From: Nitratireductor pacificus pht-3B
GTDB taxonomy: Bacteria; Pseudomonadota; Alphaproteobacteria; Rhizobiales; Rhizobiaceae
Assembly: GCF_000300335.1 (NCBI RefSeq)
Contig: NZ_AMRM01000028.1
Span: forward strand, 1-54,278
Length of the DNA: 54,278 nucleotides
Reading direction: 5' to 3'
In this document: positions 44,229 through 54,278 of the stretch, in pieces
How the letters are laid out: the number at the start of each line of letters is the position of its first letter
Numbering within the stretch: position 1 is the stretch's first letter
Translations under genes and position numbers: made by a program
The notes under the pieces: model-generated
Databases searched by the model: none
What the model was told of the DNA's origin: nothing
What the model saw: only the letters and a program-made list of their open reading frames with translations

Positions 44229-44678
44229 TCAGTCCTGCTGCTCCAGCTCGTCGATCAGCGCCTTCATCTCGGCGATCTCGCGCTCCTGCGCGGCCACGAT
44301 CCCGTCGGCGAGCTCTCGCACGCGCGGATCGGAGATCGCCGCCCGCCTGCTGGTCATGATCGCGATCGAGTGATGCGGGATCATCGCTTTCATGTAGTCG
44401 ACCTCATCCACGGTCGCCTGGCTGCGCACCAGCCACAGGGCGGTCGCGAAGACCAGAGCGGAGGCGGCGAGGATAAGGGCGTTGAGCGCCGGCCGCCGGT
44501 ACATGCTCCACATGAAGCCAAGCATGACGGCGGCCATGGCCGCGCCCATGAAGAACGCCATCCAGGCGCGCGTTTCGCTCCAGAAGACGTGGTCGAGCGC
44601 GTAGGTGTTCAAATACATCAGGCCGAACATCACGACCGTGGAGGTCGCGATCATCGCCGCGAAGCGCCAGTAGGACAT
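44229..44678 (-). CDS. DUF305-domain membrane protein
   Basis: A 149-residue protein with three N-terminal membrane helices (residues 5-28, 38-60, 68-86) and a C-terminal DUF305 helical bundle (VDYMKAMIPHHSIAIMTS, DPRVRELADGIVAAQEREIAEM). The His pair in PHHSIAI is the family signature; DUF305 proteins are often metal-linked and occur with copper systems. No copper gene is visible beside it. Confidence 0.83.
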   Translation of the reverse strand: MSYWRFAAMIATSTVVMFGLMYLNTYALDHVFWSETRAWMAFFMGAAMAAVMLGFMWSMYRRPALNALILAASALVFATALWLVRSQATVDEVDYMKAMIPHHSIAIMTSRRAAISDPRVRELADGIVAAQEREIAEMKALIDELEQQD

Positions 44679-44811
44679 CGGCTGGTTCTCCGGTTTCTGA
44701 CGGGCTTTGCTTTCCGGAGGCTAATCCTTCTCGGGACGTATGGTTCCGGGTAGGTAGCCGCGTGGTGAAGCGTTCCGCCGTCGGTGCCGAGGCCGGCAAG
44801 GCGAATGACGC

Positions 44812-45693
44812 TCAGGCGAAGACCGGCCGCTCCCGCTCCACCAGCTCGCCGATGAAGGCGGCGGCGGCCTGTATGCGCTGCACGGGGCGCATCGATTCGT
44901 GATAGACGAGCCAGTAGCTGCGGCGGATCGGACCGGCCCATTCGAGCCGCACCAGATCGTCATGGGCGCGCGCGATGAATGTGTGCAGGATGCCGATCCC
45001 CGCTCCGGCGCGCACCGCCTCGGTCTGGCCCATGGCGGAGGAGACCGCGAAATCCGTGCGCCAATGCTCGGAGATCTCCATGGCGTAGTCGAGCGTCGGG
45101 CTGAAGATCAGGTCGGGCACGTAGCCGATCAGGCGATGGCGCGACAGTTCCCGGGCGTCCGCCGGCAGGCCGTGCTCGGCGGCGTAGGCGCGGGAGGCGT
45201 AGAGGTTCAGCGTGTAATCGACCAGCTTGGCGGCGACGAGCCGGCCCTCGGTCGGCCGGTCGACGGTGATCGCGATGTCGGCCTCGCGCCGCGACAGGGA
45301 AAAGGAACGCGGCACGGGAACGAGCTGCACGGCAAGGCCGGGGTGGCGCAGAGTCAGTCCGCCCAGGCGCGACGCCAGGAAGGCGACGCCGAAACCGTCC
45401 GGCGCGCCGATGCGCACCGTGCCGGTCACGTCCTCGCTCTCGCCGGCGATCTCGGCGCGGGCGGTGATCATGTCGGCTTCCATGCGCTCGGCGGTGGCGA
45501 GAAGCTGTTCGCCGGCGGCCGTCAGCTCGCTGCCCGTGGTGAGGCGATGAAAGAGCTTGGCGCCGATGGCCGTCTCCAGTGCGGCGATCCTGCGCGAGAC
45601 CGTCGCGTGATTGAGCTCCAGCCGCTTGGCGGCCCCCAGAATCTGCCCAGCGCGCGCCACGGCAAGAAACACCCGCACATCGTCCCAGTTCAT
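44812..45693 (-). CDS. LysR-family transcriptional regulator
   Basis: A 293-residue regulator. The N-terminal winged helix (MNWDDVRVFLAVARAGQILGAAKRLELNHATVSRRI) occupies residues 1-60, here cited in pieces: MNWDDVRVFLAVARAGQ then LNHATVSRRIAALE. The substrate-binding domain follows. ATG 45693 with GAGGAGTGGGG is preferred over the longer reading. It is divergent from mmsA across 144 bases, so mmsA is its likely target, with a ligand from valine or inositol breakdown plausible. Confidence 0.88.
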   Translation of the reverse strand: MNWDDVRVFLAVARAGQILGAAKRLELNHATVSRRIAALETAIGAKLFHRLTTGSELTAAGEQLLATAERMEADMITARAEIAGESEDVTGTVRIGAPDGFGVAFLASRLGGLTLRHPGLAVQLVPVPRSFSLSRREADIAITVDRPTEGRLVAAKLVDYTLNLYASRAYAAEHGLPADARELSRHRLIGYVPDLIFSPTLDYAMEISEHWRTDFAVSSAMGQTEAVRAGAGIGILHTFIARAHDDLVRLEWAGPIRRSYWLVYHESMRPVQRIQAAAAFIGELVERERPVFA

Positions 45694-45837
45694 CCCCACT
45701 CCTCGGCTAAGCATTCTGCGCACTGCATATTCTATCTTCGCTTTAAATTTTGCACAACGGTTGCTGTTTCGCTCGCGTTGCAAACCTGTCCCCGAAGCGG
45801 GACAATGTGCGAAATTCCAAGCTCAGGGAGAATCCTC

Positions 45838-47334
45838 ATGGAGGACGTCGGTCATTTCATTGGCGGCAAGCGCGTCGCAGGCACCAGCGGCCGCTCGCAG
45901 GACATCATGCAGCCGATGGACGGCTCGGTGCGCGGCAAGGTCGCTCTGGCCAGCGCGGCGGAAGTCCGCGCGGCGGTCGAGAACGCCAAGGCGGCACAGG
46001 TCGGCTGGGCCAACACCAATCCGCAGCGCCGCGTGCGCGTCCTGATGAAGTTCCTCGAACTGGTGCACCGCGAATATGACGAGCTGGCCGAGCTTCTGGC
46101 CCGCGAGCACGGCAAGACCATTCCCGACGCCAAGGGCGACATCCAGCGCGGCCTCGAAGTGGTCGAGGTGTGCATCGGCGCGCCGCACATGATGAAGGGC
46201 GAGTACACGGAAGGCGCCGGCCCCGGCATCGACGTCTATTCCATGCGCCAGCCGCTCGGCGTCGTCGCCGGCATCACGCCGTTCAACTTCCCGGCGATGA
46301 TCCCGCTCTGGAAGATCGCCCCGGCGCTCGCCTGCGGCAATGCCTATGTGCTCAAGCCTTCGGAGCGCGATCCCGGGGTGCCGATGCGCATCGCCGAACT
46401 GTTCCTCGAGGCGGGCCTGCCGGCCGGCGTGCTCAACGTCGTCAACGGCGACAAGGAGGCCGTCGACGCCATCCTCGACGATCCGGACATCAAGGCCGTG
46501 GGCTTCGTCGGCTCGACGCCGATCGCGCAGTACATCTATGGCCGCGCCACGGCCAACGGCAAGCGGGCGCAGTGCTTCGGCGGCGCCAAGAACCACCTGA
46601 TCATCATGCCCGACGCCGACATGGATCAGACCGTCGACGCGCTGATCGGCGCCGGCTACGGCTCGGCCGGCGAGCGCTGCATGGCGGTGTCGGTGGCCGT
46701 TCCCGTCGGCAAGGAGACCGCCGACCGGCTGGTCGAGAAGCTGATCCCGCGCGTCGAGAGCCTCAAGGTCGGCCCGTCGACGGACGCGTCCGCCGATTTC
46801 GGCCCGCTGGTCACCGCCCAGGCGCTCGAGCGCGTGAAGGGCTATGTCGATCTCGGCGTCAAGGAAGGCGCGAAGCTTCTCGTCGATGGACGCGGCTTCA
46901 AGATGCAGGGCTACGAGGACGGCTACTATATGGGCGGCTGTCTGTTCGACAACGTCACGAAGGACATGCGCATCTACAAGGAAGAGATCTTCGGGCCGGT
47001 GCTGTCCGTCGTTCGCGCCAATACCTATGAGGAGGCGCTGGCGCTGCCCAACGACCACGAATATGGCAACGGCGTCGCCATCTTCACGCGCGACGGTGAT
47101 GCGGCGCGCGATTTCGCCGCCCGCGTCGAGGTCGGCATGGTCGGCGTCAACGTGCCGATCCCGGTGCCGATCGCCTATTATACTTTCGGCGGATGGAAGG
47201 CTTCAGGCTTCGGCGATCTCAACCAGCACGGGCCGGACGCCTTCCGCTTCTACACCAAGACCAAGACTGTGACGTCGCGCTGGCCGTCCGGCGTCAAGGA
47301 CGGTGCGGAGTTCGTCATCCCAACCATGAATTGA
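45838..47334 (+). CDS. mmsA: CoA-acylating methylmalonate-semialdehyde dehydrogenase
   Basis: A 498-residue ALDH-superfamily enzyme that oxidises methylmalonate semialdehyde or malonate semialdehyde to propionyl- or acetyl-CoA, in valine and myo-inositol catabolism. The catalytic Cys281 is in GERCMA. Asn252 (GAKNHLII) replaces the general-base Glu of ordinary ALDHs, the known mark of CoA-dependent MMSDH. ATG 45838 has CAGGGAG upstream. It lies upstream of a branched-chain amino-acid importer, which fits valine use. Confidence 0.93.
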   Translation: MEDVGHFIGGKRVAGTSGRSQDIMQPMDGSVRGKVALASAAEVRAAVENAKAAQVGWANTNPQRRVRVLMKFLELVHREYDELAELLAREHGKTIPDAKGDIQRGLEVVEVCIGAPHMMKGEYTEGAGPGIDVYSMRQPLGVVAGITPFNFPAMIPLWKIAPALACGNAYVLKPSERDPGVPMRIAELFLEAGLPAGVLNVVNGDKEAVDAILDDPDIKAVGFVGSTPIAQYIYGRATANGKRAQCFGGAKNHLIIMPDADMDQTVDALIGAGYGSAGERCMAVSVAVPVGKETADRLVEKLIPRVESLKVGPSTDASADFGPLVTAQALERVKGYVDLGVKEGAKLLVDGRGFKMQGYEDGYYMGGCLFDNVTKDMRIYKEEIFGPVLSVVRANTYEEALALPNDHEYGNGVAIFTRDGDAARDFAARVEVGMVGVNVPIPVPIAYYTFGGWKASGFGDLNQHGPDAFRFYTKTKTVTSRWPSGVKDGAEFVIPTMN

Positions 47335-47393
47335 CGTCGTTTTCCGGCCGGTCGGGACTGGCCGGCCGGGACGGTTCGTCCGGCGAATTGCAG

Positions 47394-47427
47394 CGCCCGC
47401 ATCGTCTCGCGATGCGGGCGTTTCGCG
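47394..47427 (+). terminator. Rho-independent terminator after mmsA
   Basis: CGCCCGCATCG (47394-47404) and CGATGCGGGCG (47410-47420) form a perfect 11-base stem with loop TCTCG, followed by TTTCGCG. The T-run is short, as often in high-GC bacteria. Confidence 0.7.
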
Positions 47428-47470
47428 TTCTGCGAGCGGCCGATTCCGATTCAACCGGACGTCGGCGGAC

Positions 47471-47501
47471 TTGCAACAATCATGCATGATGCTTGTACGA
47501 T
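47471..47501 (+). promoter_or_regulatory. Candidate liv-operon promoter with a palindrome in the spacer
   Basis: TTGCAA (47471-47476) and TACGAT (47496-47501) are 19 bases apart. The perfect 12-base palindrome ATCATGCATGAT (47479-47490) sits between them, where a bound regulator would cover the promoter. The spacer is longer than optimal, so the -35/-10 reading is tentative. Confidence 0.35.
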
Positions 47502-47738
47502 ACCGAAGAAATCCCCATTCTTTTCGCTCTCCGGGGTATTCATCGCAATGACATTGCATTGGGCCGGTGATAGCTTCCCGCCCCAACAAGAGCCGGGGGA
47601 GAACAACCGGCCAGCGGTGCCAAAACCGGTCGTGGGAAATTTGCCGTTGCAATCGGACGCCAATTCTCTACGACTAGAAGGGGAACAAGAATAAGAAATG
47701 CGCTCACGAAGCGACATTTCAGGGGAGTTGCTTTACCC

Positions 47739-48667
47739 ATGGAATATTTCGTCCAGCAGCTTATCAATGGGCTGACGCTGGGTTCCATCTACGGGCTGAT
47801 CGCCATCGGTTACACGATGGTCTACGGCATCATCGGAATGATCAACTTCGCCCATGGCGACGTCTTCATGATCGGTGCGTTCATCGCCCTGGCGATGTTC
47901 CTGATCCTGACGACCGTCCTGGGCTTCACATTCCTGCCCGTGGTGTTGCTTATCGTCCTGATCGTCTCGATGCTGTTCACCTCCGCATGGGGCTGGACCG
48001 TGGAGCGGCTGGCCTACCGGCCGTTGCGCGGCTCCTTCCGCCTGGCGCCGCTGATCACCGCCATCGGCATGTCGATCGTGCTGCAGAACTTCGTCCAGAT
48101 CACGCAGGGCGCGCGCGTCAAGCCGCTGCCGCCGCAGATTCAGGGCGGTATTACGCTGATGGAGGGATCGACCGAGAACGGCACGATCCTGGTGCAGCTC
48201 TCCTACATGCAGATCATCATCATCCTTACGACGGTCGTGCTGATGGCCGGCTTCACGCTACTCATCTCGCGCACGCCGCTCGGCCGCGCCCAGCGCGCCT
48301 GCGAGCAGGACCGCAAGATGGCATCGCTGCTCGGCATCAATGTCGACCGCACCATCTCGCTGACATTCGTCATGGGCGCGGCGCTGGCCGCCGTCGCCGG
48401 CCTGATGTTCGTGCTGCTCTACGGCGTGATCGACTTCTATATCGGCTTCCTGGCGGGCGTTAAGGCATTCACGGCCGCGGTGCTCGGCGGCATCGGCTCG
48501 TTGCCGGGCGCGATGCTCGGCGGACTCCTGATCGGCCTGATCGAGGTGTTCTGGTCCGGTTACTTCTCCGTCGAATACAAGGACGTGGCGGCCTTCTCCA
48601 TTCTGGCCATCGTCCTGATATTCCTGCCATCCGGCCTGCTCGGCCAACCGGAAGTGGAGAAGGTCTG

Positions 48668-48668
<1 letters not shown>
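47739..48668 (+). CDS. livH: Branched-chain amino-acid ABC transporter permease LivH
   Basis: A 309-residue inner-membrane permease with about eight helices. It opens with QQLINGLTLGSIYGLIAIGYTMVYGIIGMINFAHGD (here in part: LINGLTLGSIYGLIAIGY), the LivH hallmark, and ends with the AVLGGIGSLPGAMLGG coupling loop. It pairs with LivM. The stop overlaps livM by one base. Confidence 0.94.
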
Positions 48669-50061
<1,393 letters not shown>

Positions 50062-50062
<1 letters not shown>

Positions 50063-51798
50063 TGAAAACGGCGACGAAAGTGAAAACCACCGGTGACGCG
50101 ACGCCGAACTGGGATGCGGATCCCGTCCTCAGCGTCGAGCACCTGACCATGCGGTTCGGCGGCCTCGTGGCCGTCGGTGACCTCTGCTTCAATGTCGGGC
50201 GGGGCGACATCACCGCGCTCATCGGCCCCAACGGCGCCGGCAAGACGACCGTGTTCAACTGCGTCACCGGCTTCTACAAGCCGACCGAGGGCCGGATCGT
50301 CATGCGTCACGGCCCCGGCCGCCAGGACGATGCGGTCGAGGCGGTTACGGCGAGCGGGCTCAAGTGGCAGAGCACCAATGCGGGCGGCGTGTTCCTGCTC
50401 GAGCGCATGCCCGACCACGAGATCTCGCACAAGGCCAAGGTGGCGCGCACGTTCCAGAACATCCGCCTGTTCGGCGGCATGACCGTGCTGGAGAACCTGC
50501 TGGTTGCCCAGCACAATCCGTTGATGGTCGCCTCGGGCTTCTCGCTGGGCGGCATTCTCGGCCTGCCGAGCTACAAGAGGGCGCAGCAGGAGGCCATCGA
50601 CAAGGCCGTCTACTGGCTGGAGCGGACGCATCTGGTCGAACGCGCCGACGACCCGGCCGCCGACCTGCCCTATGGCGACCAGCGTCGCCTGGAGATCGCC
50701 CGGGCCATGTGCATCGGCCCGCAGCTTCTGTGCCTCGACGAGCCGGCGGCGGGCCTCAACCCGCGCGAATCCGCCGAACTCAACCAGTTACTGAAGTACA
50801 TCCGCGACGAGCACAATGTGTCGGTCCTGCTCATCGAGCACGACATGGGCGTGGTCATGGAAATCTCCGATCACGTCGTGGTGCTCGATTACGGCGTGAA
50901 GATCGCCGACGGTGCTGCCGATGCGGTGAAATCCGACCCGAAGGTCATCGCCGCCTATCTCGGCGTCGACGACGAGGCGGAGATCGACGTGCCGGAAATC
51001 CGCAAGGACGTGGCGAAGGTCGCCGCCGAATCCGATGGCGCGACGGCGGCTGGTTCGAAGAAGGCAAGCGCCCGGAAGGCGCCCGCCAAGGCGCGCAAGC
51101 CCGCCGCGCGGAAGACGAAGGCGGCCGCGCCGGCAGCCGATACGGCTTTCGCCCAGCCGCTGATGGCGACCGGAGCCAAGGCACCAGCCAAGCGCGGCAC
51201 GGCGAAGGCTTCGGCCAGGAGCCAGGAAAAGACCTCCGCAAAAGCCCCGGAAAAGGCCAGGGCTCCGAAAACGGCCAAGGCGAAGACGGGCACGACAGGC
51301 CCGGCGAAGACCGCTGCCGCCGGAGGTGCCGCCAAGAGCGCTGCCGCAGCCACCCCGGCAAAGGCGAAACCTGCGACGCGCAAGCCCGCGGCCAAGCCGG
51401 CGCCCGCCGAGGCGAGCGAGATCAAGATCGCCAATTCAGGCGACTATCCCGGCAAGCAGCCGCACGGCACCCGGAAGCCGCGCGCCGGCGGCGGAAACAA
51501 CCTGACCCGCATCAAGGGCATCGGCCCGGCCAACGAGAAGAAGCTCAACACGCTCGGCACCTGGCATTTCGACCAGATCGCCGCGTGGAAGAAGGCCGAG
51601 ATCGAATGGGTCGGAGCCTATCTCTCCTTCCCCGGCCGCATCGAGCGGGAGGAATGGGTGAAGCAGGCCAAGGTCCTCGCCAGGGGCGGCGAGACGGCGT
51701 TCTCCAAGCGCGTCGACAAGGGGGATGTGCCGACCAGCGTACCCGGCAGGCGCGGCGCTCAGCCGAAGAAGACCACCGCTAAGGGAGGCAAGGCATGA
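50062..51798 (+). CDS. livG: LivG ATPase fused to a basic linker and a helix-hairpin-helix domain
   Basis: A 578-residue protein, about twice the usual LivG length. Residues 1-305 are a LivG ATPase: Walker A GPNGAGKT (55-62), Walker B LLCLDEP (222-228), H-loop LIEHDMG; the signature is degenerate (DLPYGDQRRLEIA, 201-213), as in LivG proteins. An insertion at about 82-125 follows Walker A. Residues 306-477 are a disordered Lys/Ala/Pro-rich linker. Residues 478-545 (LTRIKGIGPANEKKLNTLG, then WHFDQIAAW) form a helix-hairpin-helix domain like the tails of some rhizobial NuoE and L21 proteins. No frameshift is seen and livF follows with ATGA overlap, so the fusion looks genuine. The tail could bind nucleic acid or act as a protein-docking module; its role is unknown. 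Confidence 0.9.
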
Positions 51799-52529
51799 GC
51801 ACCCGGACGGACACCCTGCTCTCGGTGCGCGGCGTCGAGACCTATTACGGCAAGATCGTCGCGCTGCGTGGCGTCGACCTCGACGTCCATCGCGGCGAGA
51901 TCGTCACCATGATCGGGGCCAATGGCGCCGGCAAGTCGACGCTGATGATGACCATTTGCGGCCAGCCGCAGGCACGCAACGGGCAGATCATCTATGACGG
52001 CCAGGACATCACCCTGATGCCGACGCACGAGATCGTCAGCCGCGGCATCGCCCAGTCGCCCGAAGGGCGGCGCATCTTCCCGCGCATGACGGTGCTGGAG
52101 AATCTGCAGATGGGCGCGGCGCTGGTCGATCCCAGCCTGTTCGACGAGGATCTGGCGAAGGTCTTCAAGCTGTTCCCGCGCCTCAAGGAGCGCATCAACC
52201 AGCGCGGCGGGACGCTGTCGGGTGGCGAGCAGCAGATGCTGGCCATCGCCCGCGCGCTGATGAGCCGGCCCAAGCTGCTGCTCCTCGACGAGCCGTCGCT
52301 CGGCCTCGCCCCGCTGATCGTCAAGCAGATCTTCGACGCGATCCGGGCGCTCAACGAGGAGGAGGGCCTGACGGTCTTCCTGGTCGAGCAGAACGCCTTC
52401 CATGCGCTGAAGCTCGCCCATCGCGGCTATGTCATGGTCAACGGCAACATCACCATGAGCGGCACCGGAGCCGAGCTCCTCAAGCGCGAGGAAGTGCGCG
52501 CTGCCTATCTGGAAGGCGGGAGGCACTGA
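51795..52529 (+). CDS. livF: Branched-chain amino-acid ABC transporter ATPase LivF
   Basis: A 244-residue ATPase, normal for LivF. Walker A GANGAGKST is near 39-47, signature TLSGGEQQMLAIARAL near 139-154, and Walker B LLLLDEPSLGLAP follows. It works as a heterodimer with LivG. It starts within the livG stop and its stop shares one base with the next gene. Confidence 0.95.
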   Translation: MSTRTDTLLSVRGVETYYGKIVALRGVDLDVHRGEIVTMIGANGAGKSTLMMTICGQPQARNGQIIYDGQDITLMPTHEIVSRGIAQSPEGRRIFPRMTVLENLQMGAALVDPSLFDEDLAKVFKLFPRLKERINQRGGTLSGGEQQMLAIARALMSRPKLLLLDEPSLGLAPLIVKQIFDAIRALNEEEGLTVFLVEQNAFHALKLAHRGYVMVNGNITMSGTGAELLKREEVRAAYLEGGRH

Positions 52530-52894
52530 TGGAACACGCAAACGGACCGATCTGGGAAGTCTCCTTCTGGGAGTTCTTCTTCGTCACGGTGCTCCTGGCC
52601 GGCAGCGCCGCCTATCTCACCGGGCGCGCGATGGCGCGCACCTGGCAGGGCGACTTGCAGCTCGCCTTCTACATCGTGCTTCTGGCCGCGGCGACGCGCT
52701 TCATTCACTACGCGCTGTTCAGCGGCTCGCTGCTGTCGCTCCACTACTACATCGTCGATCTGATCGCGCTGCTGATCATCGCCTTCGTCGGCAAACGCAT
52801 CACGCGTGCAGGGCAGATGTCGACACAGTATAGTTTCCAGTATCAGCGCAGTGGTCCGCTGGGGTGGCGGCGCGCTGGCGGAGGGGATTCATGA
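52529..52894 (+). CDS. Small membrane protein of the liv operon (DUF6867-like)
   Basis: A 121-residue protein with three predicted membrane helices (residues 12-32, 45-65, 74-93) and a polar, Gln/Arg-rich tail (STQYSFQYQRSGPLGW). It resembles the DUF6867 proteins that I recall as companions of rhizobial liv operons. The one-base overlap with livF shows co-translation. The function is unknown; an accessory subunit of the importer is the natural guess. Confidence 0.75.
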   Translation: MEHANGPIWEVSFWEFFFVTVLLAGSAAYLTGRAMARTWQGDLQLAFYIVLLAAATRFIHYALFSGSLLSLHYYIVDLIALLIIAFVGKRITRAGQMSTQYSFQYQRSGPLGWRRAGGGDS

Positions 52895-52967
52895 TTAACC
52901 GGCCGAAAGCCTTTATTTCTTTTTTGAATTAGGCTTTCATGCCGGTTAAGCGGGCCCTGGAGCCCGC
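52895..52967 (+). promoter_or_regulatory. Tandem stem-loops before the liv binding-protein gene
   Basis: TTAACCGGC-CGAAAGCCT (52895-52912) pairs with AGGCTTTCAT-GCCGGTTAA (52931-52949) with one small bulge, and its loop is T-rich. A second hairpin GCGGGC/GCCCGC (52950-52967) follows. They lie between the operon's membrane genes and the highly expressed binding protein and could end transcription or protect the downstream message. The intrinsic terminator reading is weak because the T-run is in the loop. Confidence 0.5.
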
Positions 52968-53042
52968 GCGGGCCGAACCGGAAAACCCAACACCATTTCC
53001 GGAAAGCCAAGGGAACGTCTGGTGTTTTTCAAGGGAGTAGTC

Positions 53043-54143
53043 ATGAAAAAGGCACTTATGGCTGGCGCAGCGCTCAGCCTGATGATGACCGGATCCGCCT
53101 GGGCGGATATCACGATTGCCGTTGCCGGTCCGATGACCGGCCAGTACGCCTCGTTCGGCGAGCAGATGAAGGCCGGCGCCGAGCAGGCCGTGGCCGACAT
53201 CAATGCCGCTGGCGGTGTCAACGGCGAGCAGCTCAAGCTCGAGGTCGGTGACGATGCCTGCGATCCGAAGCAGGCCGTGGCGGTTGCCAACCAGTTCGCC
53301 GGCTCCGGCGTCAGCTTCGTGGCGGGTCACTTCTGCTCGGGTTCGTCGATCCCGGCTTCCGCCGTCTACGCGGAAGAAGGCATCATCCAGATCTCGCCGG
53401 CTTCGACCAACCCGGCCTTCACCGACGATCGTCCGGGTCCGGGCGTCTACCGCGTCTGCGGCCGTGACGATCAGCAGGGTGCGGTTGCCGGCAAGTTCCT
53501 GGTCGACAATTTCGCCGACAAGAAGGTGGCCTTCGTCCACGACAAGACCGCCTACGGCAAGGGTCTCGCCGACGCGACGATGGCGGCTTACGAGGCGGCC
53601 GGCGGCAAGCCGGCGCTCTACGAAGCCTACACCGCCGGTGAAAAGGACTATACGGCGCTCGTCTCCAAGCTGAAGAACGAGGGCATCGGCGTGCTCTATG
53701 TGGGCGGCTACCACACGGAAGCCGGCCTGATGGCGCGCCAGATGAAGGAGCAGGGCATGGACACCGTGCTCGTCTCCGGTGACGCGCTGGTGACCGACGA
53801 GTACTGGGCCATCACCGGCGATGCCGGCCAGGGCACTCTGATGACCTTCTCGCCCGATCCGCGCAAGAACGAGATCGCCAAGCCCGTCGTCGACGCGCTT
53901 CTGGCCGCCGGCAAGACCGCCGAAGGCTACGCGCTCTACACCTATGCGGCGATCCAGGCCTGGAAGACCGCTGTCGAAACCGCCAAGTCCACCGAGTACG
54001 ACCCGGTGGTCGCCGCGCTCAACGAAGGCACGTTCGCGACCGTTCTCGGCGAGCTCTCCTTCGACGACAAGGGCGACGTCACGCTGCCCGGCTATGTCTT
54101 CTACGAGTGGAAAGACGGCAAGTACGACTATCTCGTGCAGTAA
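53043..54143 (+). CDS. livK: Branched-chain amino-acid ABC transporter binding protein
   Basis: A 366-residue periplasmic type-I binding protein. Signal peptide residues 1-22 (MKKALMAGAALSLMMTGSAWA). The mature part begins ITIAVAGPMTGQYASFGEQM and includes GGVNGEQLKLEVGDDACDPKQ, cited in part, and SPASTNPAFTD. ATG 53043 with AAGGGAGT upstream is preferred to the in-frame ATG at 53022. It binds leucine/isoleucine/valine or related amino acids; rhizobial Liv systems can also take others. It has its own leader after the hairpins, probably for higher expression. Confidence 0.93.
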   Translation: MKKALMAGAALSLMMTGSAWADITIAVAGPMTGQYASFGEQMKAGAEQAVADINAAGGVNGEQLKLEVGDDACDPKQAVAVANQFAGSGVSFVAGHFCSGSSIPASAVYAEEGIIQISPASTNPAFTDDRPGPGVYRVCGRDDQQGAVAGKFLVDNFADKKVAFVHDKTAYGKGLADATMAAYEAAGGKPALYEAYTAGEKDYTALVSKLKNEGIGVLYVGGYHTEAGLMARQMKEQGMDTVLVSGDALVTDEYWAITGDAGQGTLMTFSPDPRKNEIAKPVVDALLAAGKTAEGYALYTYAAIQAWKTAVETAKSTEYDPVVAALNEGTFATVLGELSFDDKGDVTLPGYVFYEWKDGKYDYLVQ

Positions 54144-54169
54144 TCCTGCCTTCGGGATTTTCCAACAGC

Positions 54170-54202
54170 GGCCCGGCAGCAATGCCGGGCCGTTTCTGTT
54201 TC
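54170..54202 (+). terminator. Rho-independent terminator of the liv operon
   Basis: GGCCCGGCA (54170-54178) and TGCCGGGCC (54183-54191) form a perfect 9-base stem with loop GCAA, followed by GTTTCTGTTTC. It lies 27 bases after the binding-protein stop. The remaining 76 bases of the window hold no feature that I can support. Confidence 0.8.
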
Positions 54203-54278
54203 GCATCCGTCGGGGAAAGCCGCGTCACCCGCCCGCCCGCGACGCCTTGCCTGGCGGGCTTCGGTGCATTTTTCTGCC

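Larger units (their letters stand above)
47335..47738. other. Intergenic region between mmsA and the liv operon
   Basis: 404 bases with the mmsA terminator (47394-47427) and a likely liv promoter (47471-47501), leaving a roughly 230-base leader before livH. No coding frame is convincing. GTCGTGGGAAATTTGC and the following AT-richer part contain no riboswitch that I recognise. Confidence 0.5.

Overview
The window looks like part of the chromosome of a Rhizobiales (Hyphomicrobiales) alphaproteobacterium, probably a Phyllobacteriaceae or Mesorhizobium-like genus. The pointers are high GC, the order xerD - aroK - aroB - CorC-like - bolA - J-domain protein - cobS - cobT, a lone accA beside xerD, PPi-type phosphofructokinase, MmsA, a liv operon with a DUF6867-like gene, and many short GC-rich palindromic intergenic repeats. 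This assignment is by recognition, not by a search.

Positions 1-5367 are the integrase end of a prophage or prophage remnant, visibly lower in GC than the rest. It holds a tape-measure protein with an embedded tail-lysozyme domain (its 5' end seems frameshifted at the window edge), a minus-strand pair of ribbon-helix-helix (RHH) regulator plus trypsin-like protease, a divergent second RHH regulator with a long inverted-repeat operator between the two, two small unknown genes and a tyrosine integrase. The integrase abuts the 3' end of a tRNA-Arg(CCT), the likely attachment site. No tail genes follow the tape measure, so the element may be defective.

Positions 5.5-24.6 kb are core chromosome: M20 amidohydrolase, D-Ala-D-Ala carboxypeptidase, CobW-type GTPase, TusA-like protein, YafK-like L,D-transpeptidase lipoprotein, a polar amino-acid ABC transporter, accA, xerD with a 49-aa membrane protein gene in front of it, shikimate genes aroK-aroB, CorC-like protein, BolA, J-domain protein, the cobaltochelatase genes cobS and cobT (with a GFA-family gene between them) and a phytase-like esterase.

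Positions 24.8-47.3 kb are a mix of metabolic and accessory genes: hyuB/hyuA hydantoinase-oxoprolinase genes, ferredoxin-NADP reductase (fpr) with 11-bp tandem repeats in its leader, an arsenic operon (arsR, LMW-PTP-type arsC, ACR3 pump, glutaredoxin-type arsC), a DHA2 drug exporter, DEAD-box helicase, SDR, SulP transporter, universal stress protein, PPi-phosphofructokinase, serine hydrolase, SRPBCC and DHFR-like proteins, DUF305 protein, and a LysR regulator divergent from mmsA. Palindromic repeats fill several spacers.

Positions 47.7-54.1 kb are a complete branched-chain amino-acid ABC operon (livH, livM, livG, livF, DUF6867-like membrane protein, then the periplasmic binding protein). With MmsA just upstream, uptake and the lower valine degradation pathway lie side by side. 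The LivG ATPase is unusual: it carries a roughly 170-residue Lys/Ala/Pro-rich linker and a C-terminal helix-hairpin-helix domain. The most interesting items are this LivG fusion, the RHH-protease cargo module of the prophage, and the phased repeats in front of fpr.
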